A stretch of DNA of 64,000 nt from Dryocola sp032051265 (GCA_032051265.1 DAMBYU010000001.1:806001-870000), one strand, 5' to 3'. Shown: positions 9,007 through 18,502, counted from the first letter of the stretch. Numbers and translations: made by a program. Notes: a model not told the origin generated them from the letters alone.

Positions 9007-9086
9007 TTTTGTCTGCAAGCTTTGGCCCCGCTAAACTACGTCTAAATTCATATCATCAGAGATTTGATGCTGTACTGAGAACCTGC

Positions 9087-10061
9087 ATGGAAAAAGCAAA
9101 AAAAAGTCATAGCGAATTTATCCCCGAGTTTCAGAAAGCTTTCTGGCATCCTCGCTACTGGGGGGCCTGGGCAGGCGTTGGTGCTTTTGCAGGCCTTGCA
9201 TTGTTGCCGCCGTCGCTGCGCGATCCGCTATTAGGAAAGGTGGGAAGCATCGCCGGACGATTCGGGAAAAGCGCTCGTCGTCGTGCGCAGATTAATTTGC
9301 TCTACTGTTTCCCGGAGCTGCCGGAAGCCGATCGCGAAGCCATCATCGATGAGATGTTTGCCACCGCGCCGCAGGCGATGGTACTGATGGCAGAGTTGGG
9401 GTTGCGCGATCCAAAGAAGGTTATGCAGCGTGTTGACTGGCACGGGAAAGAAATCATTGACGAGCTTAAAGCGCGTGGAGAGAACGTTATCTTCCTCGTG
9501 CCGCACGGTTGGGCCGTTGATATCCCGGCGATGCTGATGGCCGCAGATGGGCAAAAGATGGCGGCGATGTTTCATAACCAGGGTAACGCGCTGTTCGATT
9601 ACGTATGGAACACGGTGCGCCGTCGCTTTGGTGGCCGTATGCATGCGCGCAACGACGGAATTAAACCTTTTATCAGCTCCGTGCGCCAGGGCTACTGGGG
9701 CTATTATTTGCCGGACCAAGATCACGGCGCTGAGCACAGCGAATTCGTGGACTTTTTTGCGACCTACAAGGCCACGCTTCCGGCGATTGGCCGCCTGATG
9801 AAGGTTTGTCGCGCCCGTGTCGTACCGCTGTTCCCGGTGTACAACAGCAAAACTCACCGTCTGGATATTTTTATTCGTCCGCCGATGGACGATTTAGTCG
9901 ATGCTGACGACAACAGCATTGCCCGGCGCATGAATGAAGAGGTGGAGATTTTCGTCCGCCCACGTCCGGAGCAATATACCTGGATCCTGAAGCTGCTGAA
10001 AACGCGTAAAGAGGGGGAAACGGAACCCTATCGCCGCAAGGAGCTGTTTCCTAAAAAATAA
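9087..10061 (+). CDS. lpxM: Lipid A myristoyltransferase LpxM
   Basis: Late acyltransferase that adds a secondary myristoyl chain to Kdo2-lipid A at the inner membrane. The 324 residues have the length of E. coli LpxM (323). The HX4D catalytic motif HGWAVD is present in FLVPHGWAVDIPAML. The open frame extends 102 bases further upstream, but the homologous N-terminus and the ATG at 9087 (MEKAKKSHSEFIPEF) support the shorter form. The gene has terminators on both sides, so it is probably transcribed alone. Confidence 0.95.
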   Translation: MEKAKKSHSEFIPEFQKAFWHPRYWGAWAGVGAFAGLALLPPSLRDPLLGKVGSIAGRFGKSARRRAQINLLYCFPELPEADREAIIDEMFATAPQAMVLMAELGLRDPKKVMQRVDWHGKEIIDELKARGENVIFLVPHGWAVDIPAMLMAADGQKMAAMFHNQGNALFDYVWNTVRRRFGGRMHARNDGIKPFISSVRQGYWGYYLPDQDHGAEHSEFVDFFATYKATLPAIGRLMKVCRARVVPLFPVYNSKTHRLDIFIRPPMDDLVDADDNSIARRMNEEVEIFVRPRPEQYTWILKLLKTRKEGETEPYRRKELFPKK

Positions 10062-10063
10062 GA

Positions 10064-10086
10064 AAGGGGCCATCTGGCCCCTTTTT
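10064..10086. terminator. Terminator between lpxM and pykA
   Basis: Stem AAGGGGCCATCTGGCCCCTT followed by TTT. The flanking A and T runs suggest it can act for lpxM rightward and pykA leftward, whose coding ends converge here. Confidence 0.85.
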
Positions 10087-10104
10087 CATGCGCTAACTTT
10101 TGCT

Positions 10105-11547
10105 TTACTCAACGCACATGATACGCGTGGTGTTGGTGGTGCCGATGGTGCTCATCACATCGCCCTGGGTCACGATCACCAGATCGCCGGATACCAGATA
10201 GCCTTTGTCGCGCAGCAGATTAACGGCGTCGCTTGCGGCGGCTACGCCGTCGTTCACGCTGTCAAAATGCACGGGAGTGACGCCACGGTACAGTGAGGTC
10301 AGGTTCAGGGTGCGCTCGTGGCGGGACATCGCGAAAATTGGCAGGCCGGAACTGATGCGTGAAGTCATCAGCGCGGTGCGGCCAGATTCGGTCATGGTGA
10401 TAATAGCGGTAACCCCTTTCAGATGGTTTGCCGCATACATCGCAGACATGGCAATCGCTTCTTCCACGTTATCGAACTGCACGTCCAGACGGTGTTTGGA
10501 AACGTTGATGCTTGGGATTTTTTCAGCGCCGAGGCAAACGCGCGCCATTGCCGCCACGGTTTCAGCAGGATACTGACCAGCCGCGGTTTCAGCAGACAGC
10601 ATTACCGCATCGGTACCATCCAGCACGGCATTTGCCACGTCCATGACTTCGGCGCGGGTTGGCATTGGGTTGGTGATCATCGACTCCATCATCTGGGTCG
10701 CGGTGATCACGGCGCGGTTCAGCTTACGCGCGCGGCGGATCAGGGTTTTCTGGATACCGACCAGTTCTGGATCGCCGATTTCAACGCCCAGGTCACCGCG
10801 GGCAACCATAACGACATCGGAAGCGAGAATAACGTCGTCCATTGCGGCTTCATCGCAGACGGCTTCGGCACGCTCTACTTTAGCAACGATTTTGGCATCG
10901 CAACCTGCGTCGCGGGCCAGGCGGCGGGCGTAGTTCAGGTCTTCGCCACAGCGTGGGAAGGAGACCGCCAGATAATCGACGCCGATTTTCGCCGCGGTGA
11001 GGATGTCGGCTTTGTCTTTATCGGTCAGCGCTTCTGCGGACAGGCCGCCGCCGAGTTTGTTGATACCTTTGTTGTTGGACAGCGGACCACCGACGGTCAC
11101 TTCGGTGAACACTTTCATGCCCTGAACTTCCAGCACTTTTAACTGTACGCGACCATCATCCAGCAGCAGGATGTCGCCGGGCACAACGTCGGCAGGCAGG
11201 CCTTTATAATCGATGCCCACTCTCTCTTTATCGCCTTCGCCTTTGCCCAGGTTGGCATCAAGCAGGAACTTGTCGCCGATACTGAGGAAAACTTTGCCTT
11301 CCTTGAAGGTGGAAACGCGAATTTTAGGCCCCTGCAAATCGCCCAGAATAGCGACGTGGCGGCCCAGTTTCGCGGCAATTTCACGAACTTTATCCGCACG
11401 CAATTGGTGATCTTCTGCTGTACCGTGGGAGAAGTTCATTCGCACCACGTTAGCGCCGGCGGCGATAATCTTTTCCAGATTATTGTCGCGGTCGGTAGCC
11501 GGGCCTAAGGTGGTAACGATTTTGGTTCTACGTAACCGTCTGGACAT
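10105..11547 (-). CDS. pykA: Pyruvate kinase II PykA
   Basis: Converts phosphoenolpyruvate and ADP to pyruvate and ATP at the end of glycolysis. The 480 residues equal the length of E. coli PykA. Visible signatures are the N-terminal TKIVTTLGPATDRDN, the active-site stretch around KVERAEAVCDEA, the MVARGDLGVEIGDPELV segment and the substrate loop ATQMMESMITNPMPTRAEV. It reads leftward from a 130-base gap in front of hexR, which lies on the same strand, and ends convergent with lpxM. HexR is known to control carbon-metabolism genes in this neighbourhood. Confidence 0.98.
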   Translation of the reverse strand: MSRRLRRTKIVTTLGPATDRDNNLEKIIAAGANVVRMNFSHGTAEDHQLRADKVREIAAKLGRHVAILGDLQGPKIRVSTFKEGKVFLSIGDKFLLDANLGKGEGDKERVGIDYKGLPADVVPGDILLLDDGRVQLKVLEVQGMKVFTEVTVGGPLSNNKGINKLGGGLSAEALTDKDKADILTAAKIGVDYLAVSFPRCGEDLNYARRLARDAGCDAKIVAKVERAEAVCDEAAMDDVILASDVVMVARGDLGVEIGDPELVGIQKTLIRRARKLNRAVITATQMMESMITNPMPTRAEVMDVANAVLDGTDAVMLSAETAAGQYPAETVAAMARVCLGAEKIPSINVSKHRLDVQFDNVEEAIAMSAMYAANHLKGVTAIITMTESGRTALMTSRISSGLPIFAMSRHERTLNLTSLYRGVTPVHFDSVNDGVAAASDAVNLLRDKGYLVSGDLVIVTQGDVMSTIGTTNTTRIMCVE

Positions 11548-11677
11548 GTATTACTCCGTTGACTGAAACAACTTTGGTGTTGCGTGAACAAAAAACTCGG
11601 TTAGTCAGGGGCGCGTAACCGCGCAAAGTGACAACTTAACCGAACGATCTGAAAAGTTACAGCTTTGTTATTAAAAA

Positions 11678-12547
11678 TTAGTGATTATCGCCCGCAGCGA
11701 ATCGCCCCTTATCAAAACGCGATTCCTTGAGCGCTTCTTTGACTCGCTTCAAGTTATCCCTGAATTTCGCGCCGCGACGCAAAGTAAAACCCGTCGCCAG
11801 CACGTCAATGACGGTTAACTGCGCCAGACGTGACACCATAGGCATATAAATGTCGGTGTCTTCAGGGACATCAAGCAACAAAGAAAGGGTCGCTTCATGC
11901 GCAAGGGGCGATCCTTCGGAGGTAATTGCCAGCACGATGGCATCGTTTTCACGTGCCAGCTGCGCCAGCTCAACAAGATTTTTGGTGCGGCCGGTATGTG
12001 AGATGAGCACCACCACATCTTCTTCGCTGCAGTTCATACAGCTCATGCGCTGCATAACGACGTCGTCCGAATAAAAAACCGGCACGTTAAAGCGAAAAAA
12101 TTTATTCATGGCGTCGTGGGCGACGGCGGCAGAAGAGCCCAGCCCAAAGAAGGCGATTTTTTTTGCCTGGGTCAGAAGATCCACCGCCCGATTTACCGCC
12201 GCCATATCAAGGGATTGCCGCACCTGGTCAAGACTTGCCATGGCAGATTCAAAGATTTTACCGGTATAGGATTCAACGCTGTCATCCTCATCAACATTCC
12301 GGTTTACATAAGGCGTGCCATTCGCCAGACTTTGCGCTAAATGTAATTTAAAATCGGGGAAGCCTTTGGTTTCCAGGCGGCGACAGAAGCGGTTTACCGT
12401 AGGTTCGCTAACCTCCGCGTTGCGGGCAAGGGTAGCAATACTTGAGTGAATGGCGTCCTGCGGGGTTGCGAGAATCACTTCTGCGACTTTACGCTCTGAT
12501 TTGCTAAGGTGTTCCAGCTGAGACTGGATTTTTTCCAGCATATTCAT
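11678..12547 (-). CDS. hexR: DNA-binding transcriptional regulator HexR
   Basis: RpiR-family regulator of glucose and Entner-Doudoroff genes; binding of 2-keto-3-deoxy-6-phosphogluconate releases it from DNA. The 289-residue product has an N-terminal helix-turn-helix domain (SSIATLARNAEVSEPTVNRF) and a C-terminal SIS sugar-phosphate domain (FFGLGSSAAVAHDAM, LISHTGRTKNLVELA). The start MNMLEKIQSQLEHL at 12547 matches the homologue; the frame stays open 66 bases further upstream. It is divergent from zwf, and a near-perfect HexR operator lies in the gap. Confidence 0.96.
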   Translation of the reverse strand: MNMLEKIQSQLEHLSKSERKVAEVILATPQDAIHSSIATLARNAEVSEPTVNRFCRRLETKGFPDFKLHLAQSLANGTPYVNRNVDEDDSVESYTGKIFESAMASLDQVRQSLDMAAVNRAVDLLTQAKKIAFFGLGSSAAVAHDAMNKFFRFNVPVFYSDDVVMQRMSCMNCSEEDVVVLISHTGRTKNLVELAQLARENDAIVLAITSEGSPLAHEATLSLLLDVPEDTDIYMPMVSRLAQLTVIDVLATGFTLRRGAKFRDNLKRVKEALKESRFDKGRFAAGDNH

Positions 12548-12845
12548 CGTTAACAGGCACTCATGGATTTTGTCGATTTCTGAAAGCGAAGAAACCGAGA
12601 CGGGTTTTAGCAAGAATATACGCTTGCCATCTCCGTGAAGGGCAGGGAAACGGGCTTGAATTTGTTGTTTTTTTTCATTACATGATCGGGGTCTAACTTT
12701 AGCTAAGATCCCGGTTTAGAGAAAAAGGTTATTAAATTTCACTCAGGGACGGAAAAGAGCCCGTCTGTCGCGCACTTTCCGCCCTGAGCACGATCGGACA
12801 ACCTCCGGTTGTTTACGTTAATTCATCAACGGCAGTACATTGCTT

Positions 12846-12860
12846 TGTAATTAAATTACA
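12846..12860. promoter_or_regulatory. HexR operator upstream of zwf
   Basis: TGTAATTAAATTACA is a palindrome that fits the HexR consensus (TGTARTTWWAYTACA type). It lies about 40 bases before the zwf start, in the 354-base hexR-zwf gap. The rest of the gap holds no gene and presumably both promoters. Confidence 0.8.
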
Positions 12861-12901
12861 AGAGCGACCCGGTACAAGATACCCGAAACGAGGAGAACGA
12901 C

Positions 12902-14377
12902 ATGGCGGTAACACAGACAGCTCAGGCATGTGACCTGGTGATTTTCGGCGCAAAAGGCGACCTTGCGCGTCGAAAACTGCTGCCATCCCTGTATCAACTG
13001 GAAAAAGCGGGTCAGATCCATCCGGAGACCCGTATTCTGGGCGTTGGCCGCGCTGACTGGAGCAAAGAGGCGTACACCAAAGTGGTACGCGAAGCGCTCG
13101 AAACCTTCATGAAAGAGAAGATCGACGAAAGCCTGTGGGATAAACTGAGCAGCCGTCTTGATTTCTGCAATCTGGATGTGAACGACACTTCAGCTTTTAA
13201 TACGCTAGGTAAAAAGCTCGACCAGCAAAAGCGCGTCACCATTAACTATTTTGCGATGCCGCCGAGCACCTTCGGCGCAATCTGTAAGGGCCTTGGCAAA
13301 GCGAAACTGAACGCTAAGCCTGCGCGCGTGGTGATGGAAAAACCTCTGGGCACCTCACTTGCGACTTCGCAGGAAATCAACGATCAGGTTGGCGAGTATT
13401 TTGAAGAGTGCCAGGTGTATCGCATCGACCATTATTTAGGTAAAGAAACGGTGCTCAACCTGCTGGCGCTGCGTTTTGCTAACTCCCTGTTTGCTAATAA
13501 CTGGGATAACAAAACCATCGATCATGTGGAAATCACCGTAGCTGAAGAAGTGGGCATCGAAGGTCGCTGGGGTTACTTTGACCAGGCCGGCCAGATGCGA
13601 GACATGATTCAGAACCACCTGTTGCAAATCCTCTGCATGATTGCCATGTCGCCGCCCTCCGATCTCACCGCAGACCATATTCGCGATGAGAAAGTGAAAG
13701 TCCTGCAATCTCTGCGCCGTATCGATCGCAGCAACGTGCGTGAGAAAACCGTGCGTGGTCAGTACACCGCAGGCTTTGCGCAGGGAAAAAAAGTACCGGG
13801 CTATCTGGAAGAAGAGGGCGCGAACAAGTCGAGCAGCACCGAAACCTTTGTCGCTATTCGCGTTGACATCGACAACTGGCGTTGGGCGGGCGTACCTTTC
13901 TATCTGCGCACCGGTAAACGTCTGCCGGCCAAATGTTCTGAAGTCGTGGTTTACTTCAAGAGCCCGGCGCTGAACCTGTTTAAAGATTCCTGGCAGGACC
14001 TGCCGCAGAACAAGCTGACCATTCGCCTGCAGCCGGACGAAGGCGTGGATATTCAGGTACTGAATAAGGTGCCGGGTCTGGATCATAAACACAACCTGCA
14101 AACGACCAAGCTGGATCTGAGCTACTCGGAAACTTTCAATGAGTCTCATCTGGCGGATGCGTATGAGCGCCTGCTGCTTGAAACCATGCGCGGGATTCAG
14201 GCGCTGTTCGTGCGTCGCGATGAGGTGGAAGAGGCCTGGAAATGGGTCGACTCCATCACTGAAGCATGGGCTGCGGATAACGATGCGCCAAAACCTTACC
14301 AGGCGGGAACCTGGGGACCGGTCTCCTCCGTTGCGATGATCACCCGCGATGGCCGTTCATGGAATGAGTTTGAGTAA
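12902..14377 (+). CDS. zwf: Glucose-6-phosphate 1-dehydrogenase
   Basis: First enzyme of the oxidative pentose phosphate and Entner-Doudoroff routes; it oxidises glucose 6-phosphate with NADP+. The 491 residues match E. coli Zwf. The N-terminal nucleotide-binding motif FGAKGDLARRKLLPSLYQL and the active-site signature RIDHYLGKE (residues about 176-184) are intact. It is preceded by a strong ribosome-binding site (CGAGGAGAACGAC) and the HexR operator. Downstream a terminator separates it from edd, which has its own control region. Confidence 0.98.
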   Translation: MAVTQTAQACDLVIFGAKGDLARRKLLPSLYQLEKAGQIHPETRILGVGRADWSKEAYTKVVREALETFMKEKIDESLWDKLSSRLDFCNLDVNDTSAFNTLGKKLDQQKRVTINYFAMPPSTFGAICKGLGKAKLNAKPARVVMEKPLGTSLATSQEINDQVGEYFEECQVYRIDHYLGKETVLNLLALRFANSLFANNWDNKTIDHVEITVAEEVGIEGRWGYFDQAGQMRDMIQNHLLQILCMIAMSPPSDLTADHIRDEKVKVLQSLRRIDRSNVREKTVRGQYTAGFAQGKKVPGYLEEEGANKSSSTETFVAIRVDIDNWRWAGVPFYLRTGKRLPAKCSEVVVYFKSPALNLFKDSWQDLPQNKLTIRLQPDEGVDIQVLNKVPGLDHKHNLQTTKLDLSYSETFNESHLADAYERLLLETMRGIQALFVRRDEVEEAWKWVDSITEAWAADNDAPKPYQAGTWGPVSSVAMITRDGRSWNEFE

Positions 14378-14410
14378 GCAAGTGATGAAAACCGGCCATC
14401 AAGAGATGTG

Positions 14411-14426
14411 GCTTTACCGGTAACAT
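14411..14426. promoter_or_regulatory. Possible GntR operator upstream of edd
   Basis: The stretch CTTTACCGGTAACATG shares its core TTACCGGTAACAT with the GntR consensus ATGTTACCGATAACAT. GntR is known to control edd-eda in E. coli by gluconate. Here one half-site is weaker and the site lies upstream of the zwf terminator, about 190 bases before edd, so this is an inference. Confidence 0.5.
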
Positions 14427-14462
14427 GATCTAACTCAGATGTGGTAGAAGTTTTTGTCATTA

Positions 14463-14499
14463 AAAGCCCCGACTGGATTCACCAGCGGGGCTTTTTTAT
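14463..14499 (+). terminator. Terminator after zwf
   Basis: Stem GCCCC...GGGGC (14466-14491) with an AAAA lead and a TTTTTT tail. It separates zwf from edd-eda. Confidence 0.85.
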
Positions 14500-14618
14500 T
14501 TACACTAGAGACAGCGATTTTGTCCTGATGCCAGGGAGAACGGCTTTTCCAGTATTAAAAAGCCGGTAGTTTCTCTCTTTTACGTACGGCGACGGCAACC
14601 ACATTATGAGGCCCCTTT

Positions 14619-16430
14619 ATGAATCAAAATTTGTTACGCGTAACAAAACGCATCGTTGAGCGCTCAAAAGAGACCCGCGCAGCCTACCTGGCACGCATCG
14701 AAAAAGCGAAGAGCAATACGGTGCATCGCTCCGAGCTGGCGTGCGGTAACCTTGCCCACGGTTTTGCCGCCTGCCAGCCGGAAGATAAAGCCGCACTGAA
14801 AAGCATGCTGCGTAACAACATCGCGATTATCACCTCCTATAACGACATGCTCTCCGCGCATCAGCCGTACGAGAACTATCCCGATCAAATCCGCAAGGCG
14901 CTGCATTCTGTGGGTGCTGTGGGGCAGGTCGCGGGCGGCGTACCGGCAATGTGCGATGGCGTAACCCAGGGCCAGGACGGGATGGAACTTTCCCTGCTGA
15001 GCCGCGAAGTTATCGCCATGTCTACCGCAGTAGGCCTCTCCCATAACATGTTCGACGGCGCTCTGTACCTGGGCGTATGCGACAAAATTGTGCCGGGCCT
15101 GGCCATGGCCGCCCTCTCTTTTGGGCATCTGCCGGCGGTCTTTGTCCCGTCCGGTCCAATGGCCAGTGGCTTAGCCAACAAAGAAAAAGTGCGCATCCGC
15201 CAGCTTTACGCCGAAGGCAAAGTTGACCGCAACGCGCTGCTGGAAGCTGAAGCCGCCTCTTACCATGCGCCAGGCACCTGTACTTTCTATGGCACCGCTA
15301 ACACCAATCAGATGGTAGTGGAGTTTATGGGCATGCAGCTGCCGGGCTCTTCTTTCATTCAACCGGACGCACCGCTGCGTCATGAACTGACGGCGGCCGC
15401 AGCACGGCAGGTGACCCGACTGACCGGCAACGGTAACGAGTGGATGCCGCTGGGCAAGATGGTCGACGAGAAAGTGGTGGTGAACGGCATTGTTGCCTTG
15501 CTGGCGACGGGGGGGTCCACCAACCACACCATGCACCTGGTGGCGATGGCACGTGCGGCCGGCATCATTATTAACTGGGATGACTTCTCTGATATTTCTG
15601 ATGTGGTGCCACTGCTTGCTCGCCTTTACCCAAACGGCCCGGCAGACATTAACCACTTTCAGGCCGCGGGCGGCGTACCTGTGCTGATGCGCGAGCTGCT
15701 TAAAGGTGGCCTGCTGCACGAGGATGTGAACACCGTTGCCGGTTTCGGTTTGCATCATTACACCATGGAGCCGTGGCTTGATAATGGCCAGCTGGCATGG
15801 CGTGAAGGTGCCGAAACGGCGCTGGATAGCGACGTCATTGCCAGCTTCGACAACCCTTTCTCAAAACATGGCGGGACCAAAGTGCTGAGCGGCAACCTGG
15901 GCCGGGCGGTCATGAAAACGTCTGCCGTGCCGGTTGAGAATCAGGTTATCGAAGCGCCAGCGGTGATTTTTGAAAGCCAGCACGACGTTCTGCCAGCGTT
16001 TGAGGCCGGTCTGCTTGACCGGGATTGCGTCGTTGTTGTTCGTCATCAGGGTCCAAAAGCGAACGGCATGCCAGAATTACATAAACTTATGCCGCCACTT
16101 GGGGTATTATTGGACCGCCGTTTCAAAATCGCACTGGTCACCGACGGACGCCTGTCGGGCGCTTCAGGCAAGGTGCCTTCTGCCATCCACGTCACCCCGG
16201 AAGCTTATGACGGTGGGCTGCTGGCAAAAGTCCAGCATGGCGATATGATTCGCGTCAATGGACAGACGGGTGAGCTTACGCTACTGGTCGATGAAGCCGA
16301 GCTTGAAAAACGCACCGCCTTCCATCCTGACCTGAGCGCCGGACGCGTCGGGACGGGTCGTGAACTCTTTGGCGCGTTGCGTGAGCAGTTATCAGGCGCG
16401 GAGCAGGGCGCGACCTGCATTAAATTTTAA
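14619..16430 (+). CDS. edd: Phosphogluconate dehydratase Edd
   Basis: Dehydrates 6-phosphogluconate to 2-keto-3-deoxy-6-phosphogluconate (KDPG) in the Entner-Doudoroff pathway. The 603 residues match E. coli Edd and the IlvD/Edd Fe-S dehydratase family. Family marks include the cysteine in GGVPAMCDGVTQGQDGMELS, the cysteine-containing GTCTFYGTANTNQM and the C-terminal TDGRLSGASGKVPSAIHVTPE. The ribosome-binding site is AGGCCCC. eda follows after 62 bases that contain a GC-rich hairpin. Confidence 0.98.
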   Translation: MNQNLLRVTKRIVERSKETRAAYLARIEKAKSNTVHRSELACGNLAHGFAACQPEDKAALKSMLRNNIAIITSYNDMLSAHQPYENYPDQIRKALHSVGAVGQVAGGVPAMCDGVTQGQDGMELSLLSREVIAMSTAVGLSHNMFDGALYLGVCDKIVPGLAMAALSFGHLPAVFVPSGPMASGLANKEKVRIRQLYAEGKVDRNALLEAEAASYHAPGTCTFYGTANTNQMVVEFMGMQLPGSSFIQPDAPLRHELTAAAARQVTRLTGNGNEWMPLGKMVDEKVVVNGIVALLATGGSTNHTMHLVAMARAAGIIINWDDFSDISDVVPLLARLYPNGPADINHFQAAGGVPVLMRELLKGGLLHEDVNTVAGFGLHHYTMEPWLDNGQLAWREGAETALDSDVIASFDNPFSKHGGTKVLSGNLGRAVMKTSAVPVENQVIEAPAVIFESQHDVLPAFEAGLLDRDCVVVVRHQGPKANGMPELHKLMPPLGVLLDRRFKIALVTDGRLSGASGKVPSAIHVTPEAYDGGLLAKVQHGDMIRVNGQTGELTLLVDEAELEKRTAFHPDLSAGRVGTGRELFGALREQLSGAEQGATCIKF

Positions 16431-16457
16431 GCGCCGCCGCGGTGAATGCCGCGGCGG
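16431..16457 (+). other. GC-rich hairpin between edd and eda
   Basis: The inverted repeat GCCGCCGCGGTGAATGCCGCGGCGGT can form a stem of about 10 base pairs directly after the edd stop. No T run follows, so it is more likely an mRNA-stabilising or processing element, or the leader of a separate eda transcript, than a terminator. The function is not known from the sequence. Confidence 0.55.
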
Positions 16458-16492
16458 TAACAAATTATAAAGTTGGCTTAAGAGGCTCTCAG

Positions 16493-17134
16493 ATGAAGAA
16501 CTGGAAAACAACCGCGGAACAGATCCTGACAACGGGTCCGGTCGTTCCTGTTATCGTAGTGAACAAGCTGGAACATGCTGTGCCGATGGCGAAGGCGCTG
16601 GTTGCGGGCGGCGTGCGCGTGCTGGAAGTGACTTTACGTACTCCGTGCGCAATGGATGCCATTCGCGCTATCGCAAAAGAAGTGCCGGAAGCTATCATTG
16701 GCGCAGGCACCGTACTGAATCCTCAACAGCTTGCCGAAGTGACCGAAGCCGGCGCACAGTTTGCTATCAGCCCGGGCCTGACCGAGCCTCTGCTGAAAGC
16801 CGCGACCGAAGGTACCATTCCATTGATCCCGGGTATCAGCACCGTTTCTGAACTGATGCTGGGCATGGATTACGGATTGAAAGAGTTTAAATTCTTCCCG
16901 GCTGAGGCTAACGGCGGCACCAAAGCGCTGCAGGCGATTGCAGGCCCGTTTGCCAACGTGCGTTTCTGCCCGACCGGCGGCATCTCTCCGGCTAACTACC
17001 GCGATTACCTGGCGCTGAAGAGCGTGCTGTGTATCGGCGGCTCCTGGCTGGTGCCGGCGGATGCGCTGGAAGCGGGTGATTATGACCGCATCACAAAAAT
17101 TGCTCGCGAAGCGGTTGAAGGCGCGAAAGCGTAA
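16493..17134 (+). CDS. eda: KDPG/KHG aldolase Eda
   Basis: Splits KDPG into pyruvate and glyceraldehyde 3-phosphate; it can also act on 2-keto-4-hydroxyglutarate. The 213 residues match E. coli Eda. The Schiff-base lysine lies in LKEFKFFPAEANGG and the catalytic Glu in VLEVTLRTPCA. I chose the ATG at 16493 (MKNWKTTAEQIL) after the ribosome-binding site AAGAGGCTC; the frame is open 51 bases further upstream but that stretch overlaps the hairpin. Together with zwf and edd it completes the Entner-Doudoroff route. Confidence 0.97.
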   Translation: MKNWKTTAEQILTTGPVVPVIVVNKLEHAVPMAKALVAGGVRVLEVTLRTPCAMDAIRAIAKEVPEAIIGAGTVLNPQQLAEVTEAGAQFAISPGLTEPLLKAATEGTIPLIPGISTVSELMLGMDYGLKEFKFFPAEANGGTKALQAIAGPFANVRFCPTGGISPANYRDYLALKSVLCIGGSWLVPADALEAGDYDRITKIAREAVEGAKA

Positions 17135-17154
17135 TTCAGATCCGCTGACGTATA

Positions 17155-17181
17155 AATCCCTCTCCGCTGCGGAGAGGGATG
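17155..17181. terminator. Hairpin between convergent eda and purT
   Basis: The perfect inverted repeat ATCCCTCTCCGCTGCGGAGAGGGAT gives a stem of about 11 base pairs. No clear T run follows on either strand, so it may be a weak bidirectional terminator or an mRNA 3' end protector. Confidence 0.55.
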
Positions 17182-17185
17182 CCAG

Positions 17186-18364
17186 TTACCCTTCGATTTT
17201 TACCGCTGCCGCTGCCAGAACCGCGCGCTCGACAGCATTTTCGATATCGCTTCCCGTTGCCAGCGCCACGCCCAGTCGACGCTTACCGTTAATCTCCGGC
17301 TTGCCAAACAAACGCACCTGCAAACCTGCGCCTGTTGCAGCGGAGACATTGCCAAATTTCACATTATCGCTGGTGAGCTCCGGTAAAATTACTGCGGACG
17401 CCGCCGGGCCGTACTGACGAATAGCGCCAACCGGCAGGCCGAGAAAAGCGCGCACGTGCAGGGCAAACTCGGAGAGATCCTGCGAAATGAGGGTAACCAT
17501 GCCGGTGTCATGCGGACGAGGAGAGACTTCGCTGAAAATCACTTCATCCCCGCAGATAAACAGCTCTACGCCAAACAGGCCGTAACCTCCCAGCGCAACC
17601 ACGACTTTCTCCGCGATTTCCTGCGCGCGCGCGAGCGCTTTTTCGCTCATTTGCTGCGGCTGCCAGGATTCGCGATAGTCGCCCTCTTCCTGGCGATGGC
17701 CGATTGGCGCGCAAAAATGCACGCCGTCCACGGCGCTGATGGTTAGCAGGGTTATCTCAAAATCAAAATTCACCACCCCTTCGACGATAACCTTGCCTTT
17801 GCCTGCGCGTCCGCCTTGCTGCGCATACTCCCAGGCTTGTGCAAGCTGTTCGCGGGTACGAACGAAGCTCTGGCCTTTGCCGGAAGAGCTCATGACAGGC
17901 TTAACGATACAGGGCAGGCCAATCTCTTCCACCGCCTGCAGGAAGTCAGTTTGCGCATCAGCAAAACGGTAACTGGATGTAGGCAGGGATAACGTTTCCG
18001 CAGCCAGGCGGCGAATGCCTTCACGGTTCATGGTGAGCTGGGTTGCGCGCGCGCAGGGCACGACATGCTGGCCTTGCTGCTCCAGCGCTATCAGCATATC
18101 GGTGGCGATAGCTTCAATTTCAGGAACGATAAAATCAGGATTTTCCTTGAGGACCAGCGCCTTCAGCGCCGCAGCGTCGAGCATATCGATGACATGGCTG
18201 CGGTGCGCCACGTGCATGGCGGGGGCATGCGCATACCTGTCGACGGCAATCACTTCCAGCCCCAGACGCTGGCATTCAATGGCCACTTCTTTCCCTAATT
18301 CGCCTGACCCTAACAGCATAACGCGCGTGGCCGCTGGACGCAGGGCCGTTCCCAACATTGACAT
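17186..18364 (-). CDS. purT: Formate-dependent phosphoribosylglycinamide formyltransferase PurT
   Basis: Uses formate and ATP to make formyl-GAR in purine synthesis, as an alternative to folate-dependent PurN. The 392 residues match E. coli PurT and show the ATP-grasp fold: N-terminal RVMLLGSGELGKEVAIE, the ATP loop KPVMSSSGKGQSFV, and the metal-binding FGVELFICGDEVIFSEVSPR. The start MSMLGTALRP corresponds to E. coli MTLLGTALRP; a second in-frame ATG lies three codons upstream. A PurR box about 45 bases upstream indicates purine repression. Confidence 0.96.
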   Translation of the reverse strand: MSMLGTALRPAATRVMLLGSGELGKEVAIECQRLGLEVIAVDRYAHAPAMHVAHRSHVIDMLDAAALKALVLKENPDFIVPEIEAIATDMLIALEQQGQHVVPCARATQLTMNREGIRRLAAETLSLPTSSYRFADAQTDFLQAVEEIGLPCIVKPVMSSSGKGQSFVRTREQLAQAWEYAQQGGRAGKGKVIVEGVVNFDFEITLLTISAVDGVHFCAPIGHRQEEGDYRESWQPQQMSEKALARAQEIAEKVVVALGGYGLFGVELFICGDEVIFSEVSPRPHDTGMVTLISQDLSEFALHVRAFLGLPVGAIRQYGPAASAVILPELTSDNVKFGNVSAATGAGLQVRLFGKPEINGKRRLGVALATGSDIENAVERAVLAAAAVKIEG

Positions 18365-18407
18365 AATCCGCATACCCGATGTGATAAAATAAACCGCCGC
18401 AGTATAT

Positions 18408-18423
18408 ACGAAAACGATTGCGT
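18408..18423 (-). promoter_or_regulatory. PurR box of purT
   Basis: Read on the minus strand, ACGCAATCGTTTTCGT fits the PurR consensus (ACGCAANCGTTTNCNT). It lies 44-59 bases upstream of the purT start, where PurR would block the promoter. Confidence 0.8.
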
Positions 18424-18466
18424 ACGCAGCGGCTTTCCCGCTTGCGCAGTACGTCTAATATAACTA

Positions 18467-18486
18467 TACTGTATAAATACACAGTT
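18467..18486. promoter_or_regulatory. LexA (SOS) box of yebG
   Basis: TACTGTATAAATACACAGTT contains CTGT-N8-ACAG, an excellent LexA site, 17 bases before the yebG start. yebG is a known member of the SOS regulon. Confidence 0.9.
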
Positions 18487-18502
18487 AACCGGAGCTGCAA
18501 AT

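Noticed and set aside
13436..14149. 237-codon minus-strand frame inside zwf
   Set aside because: Shadow frame; zwf is intact and conserved on the other strand.
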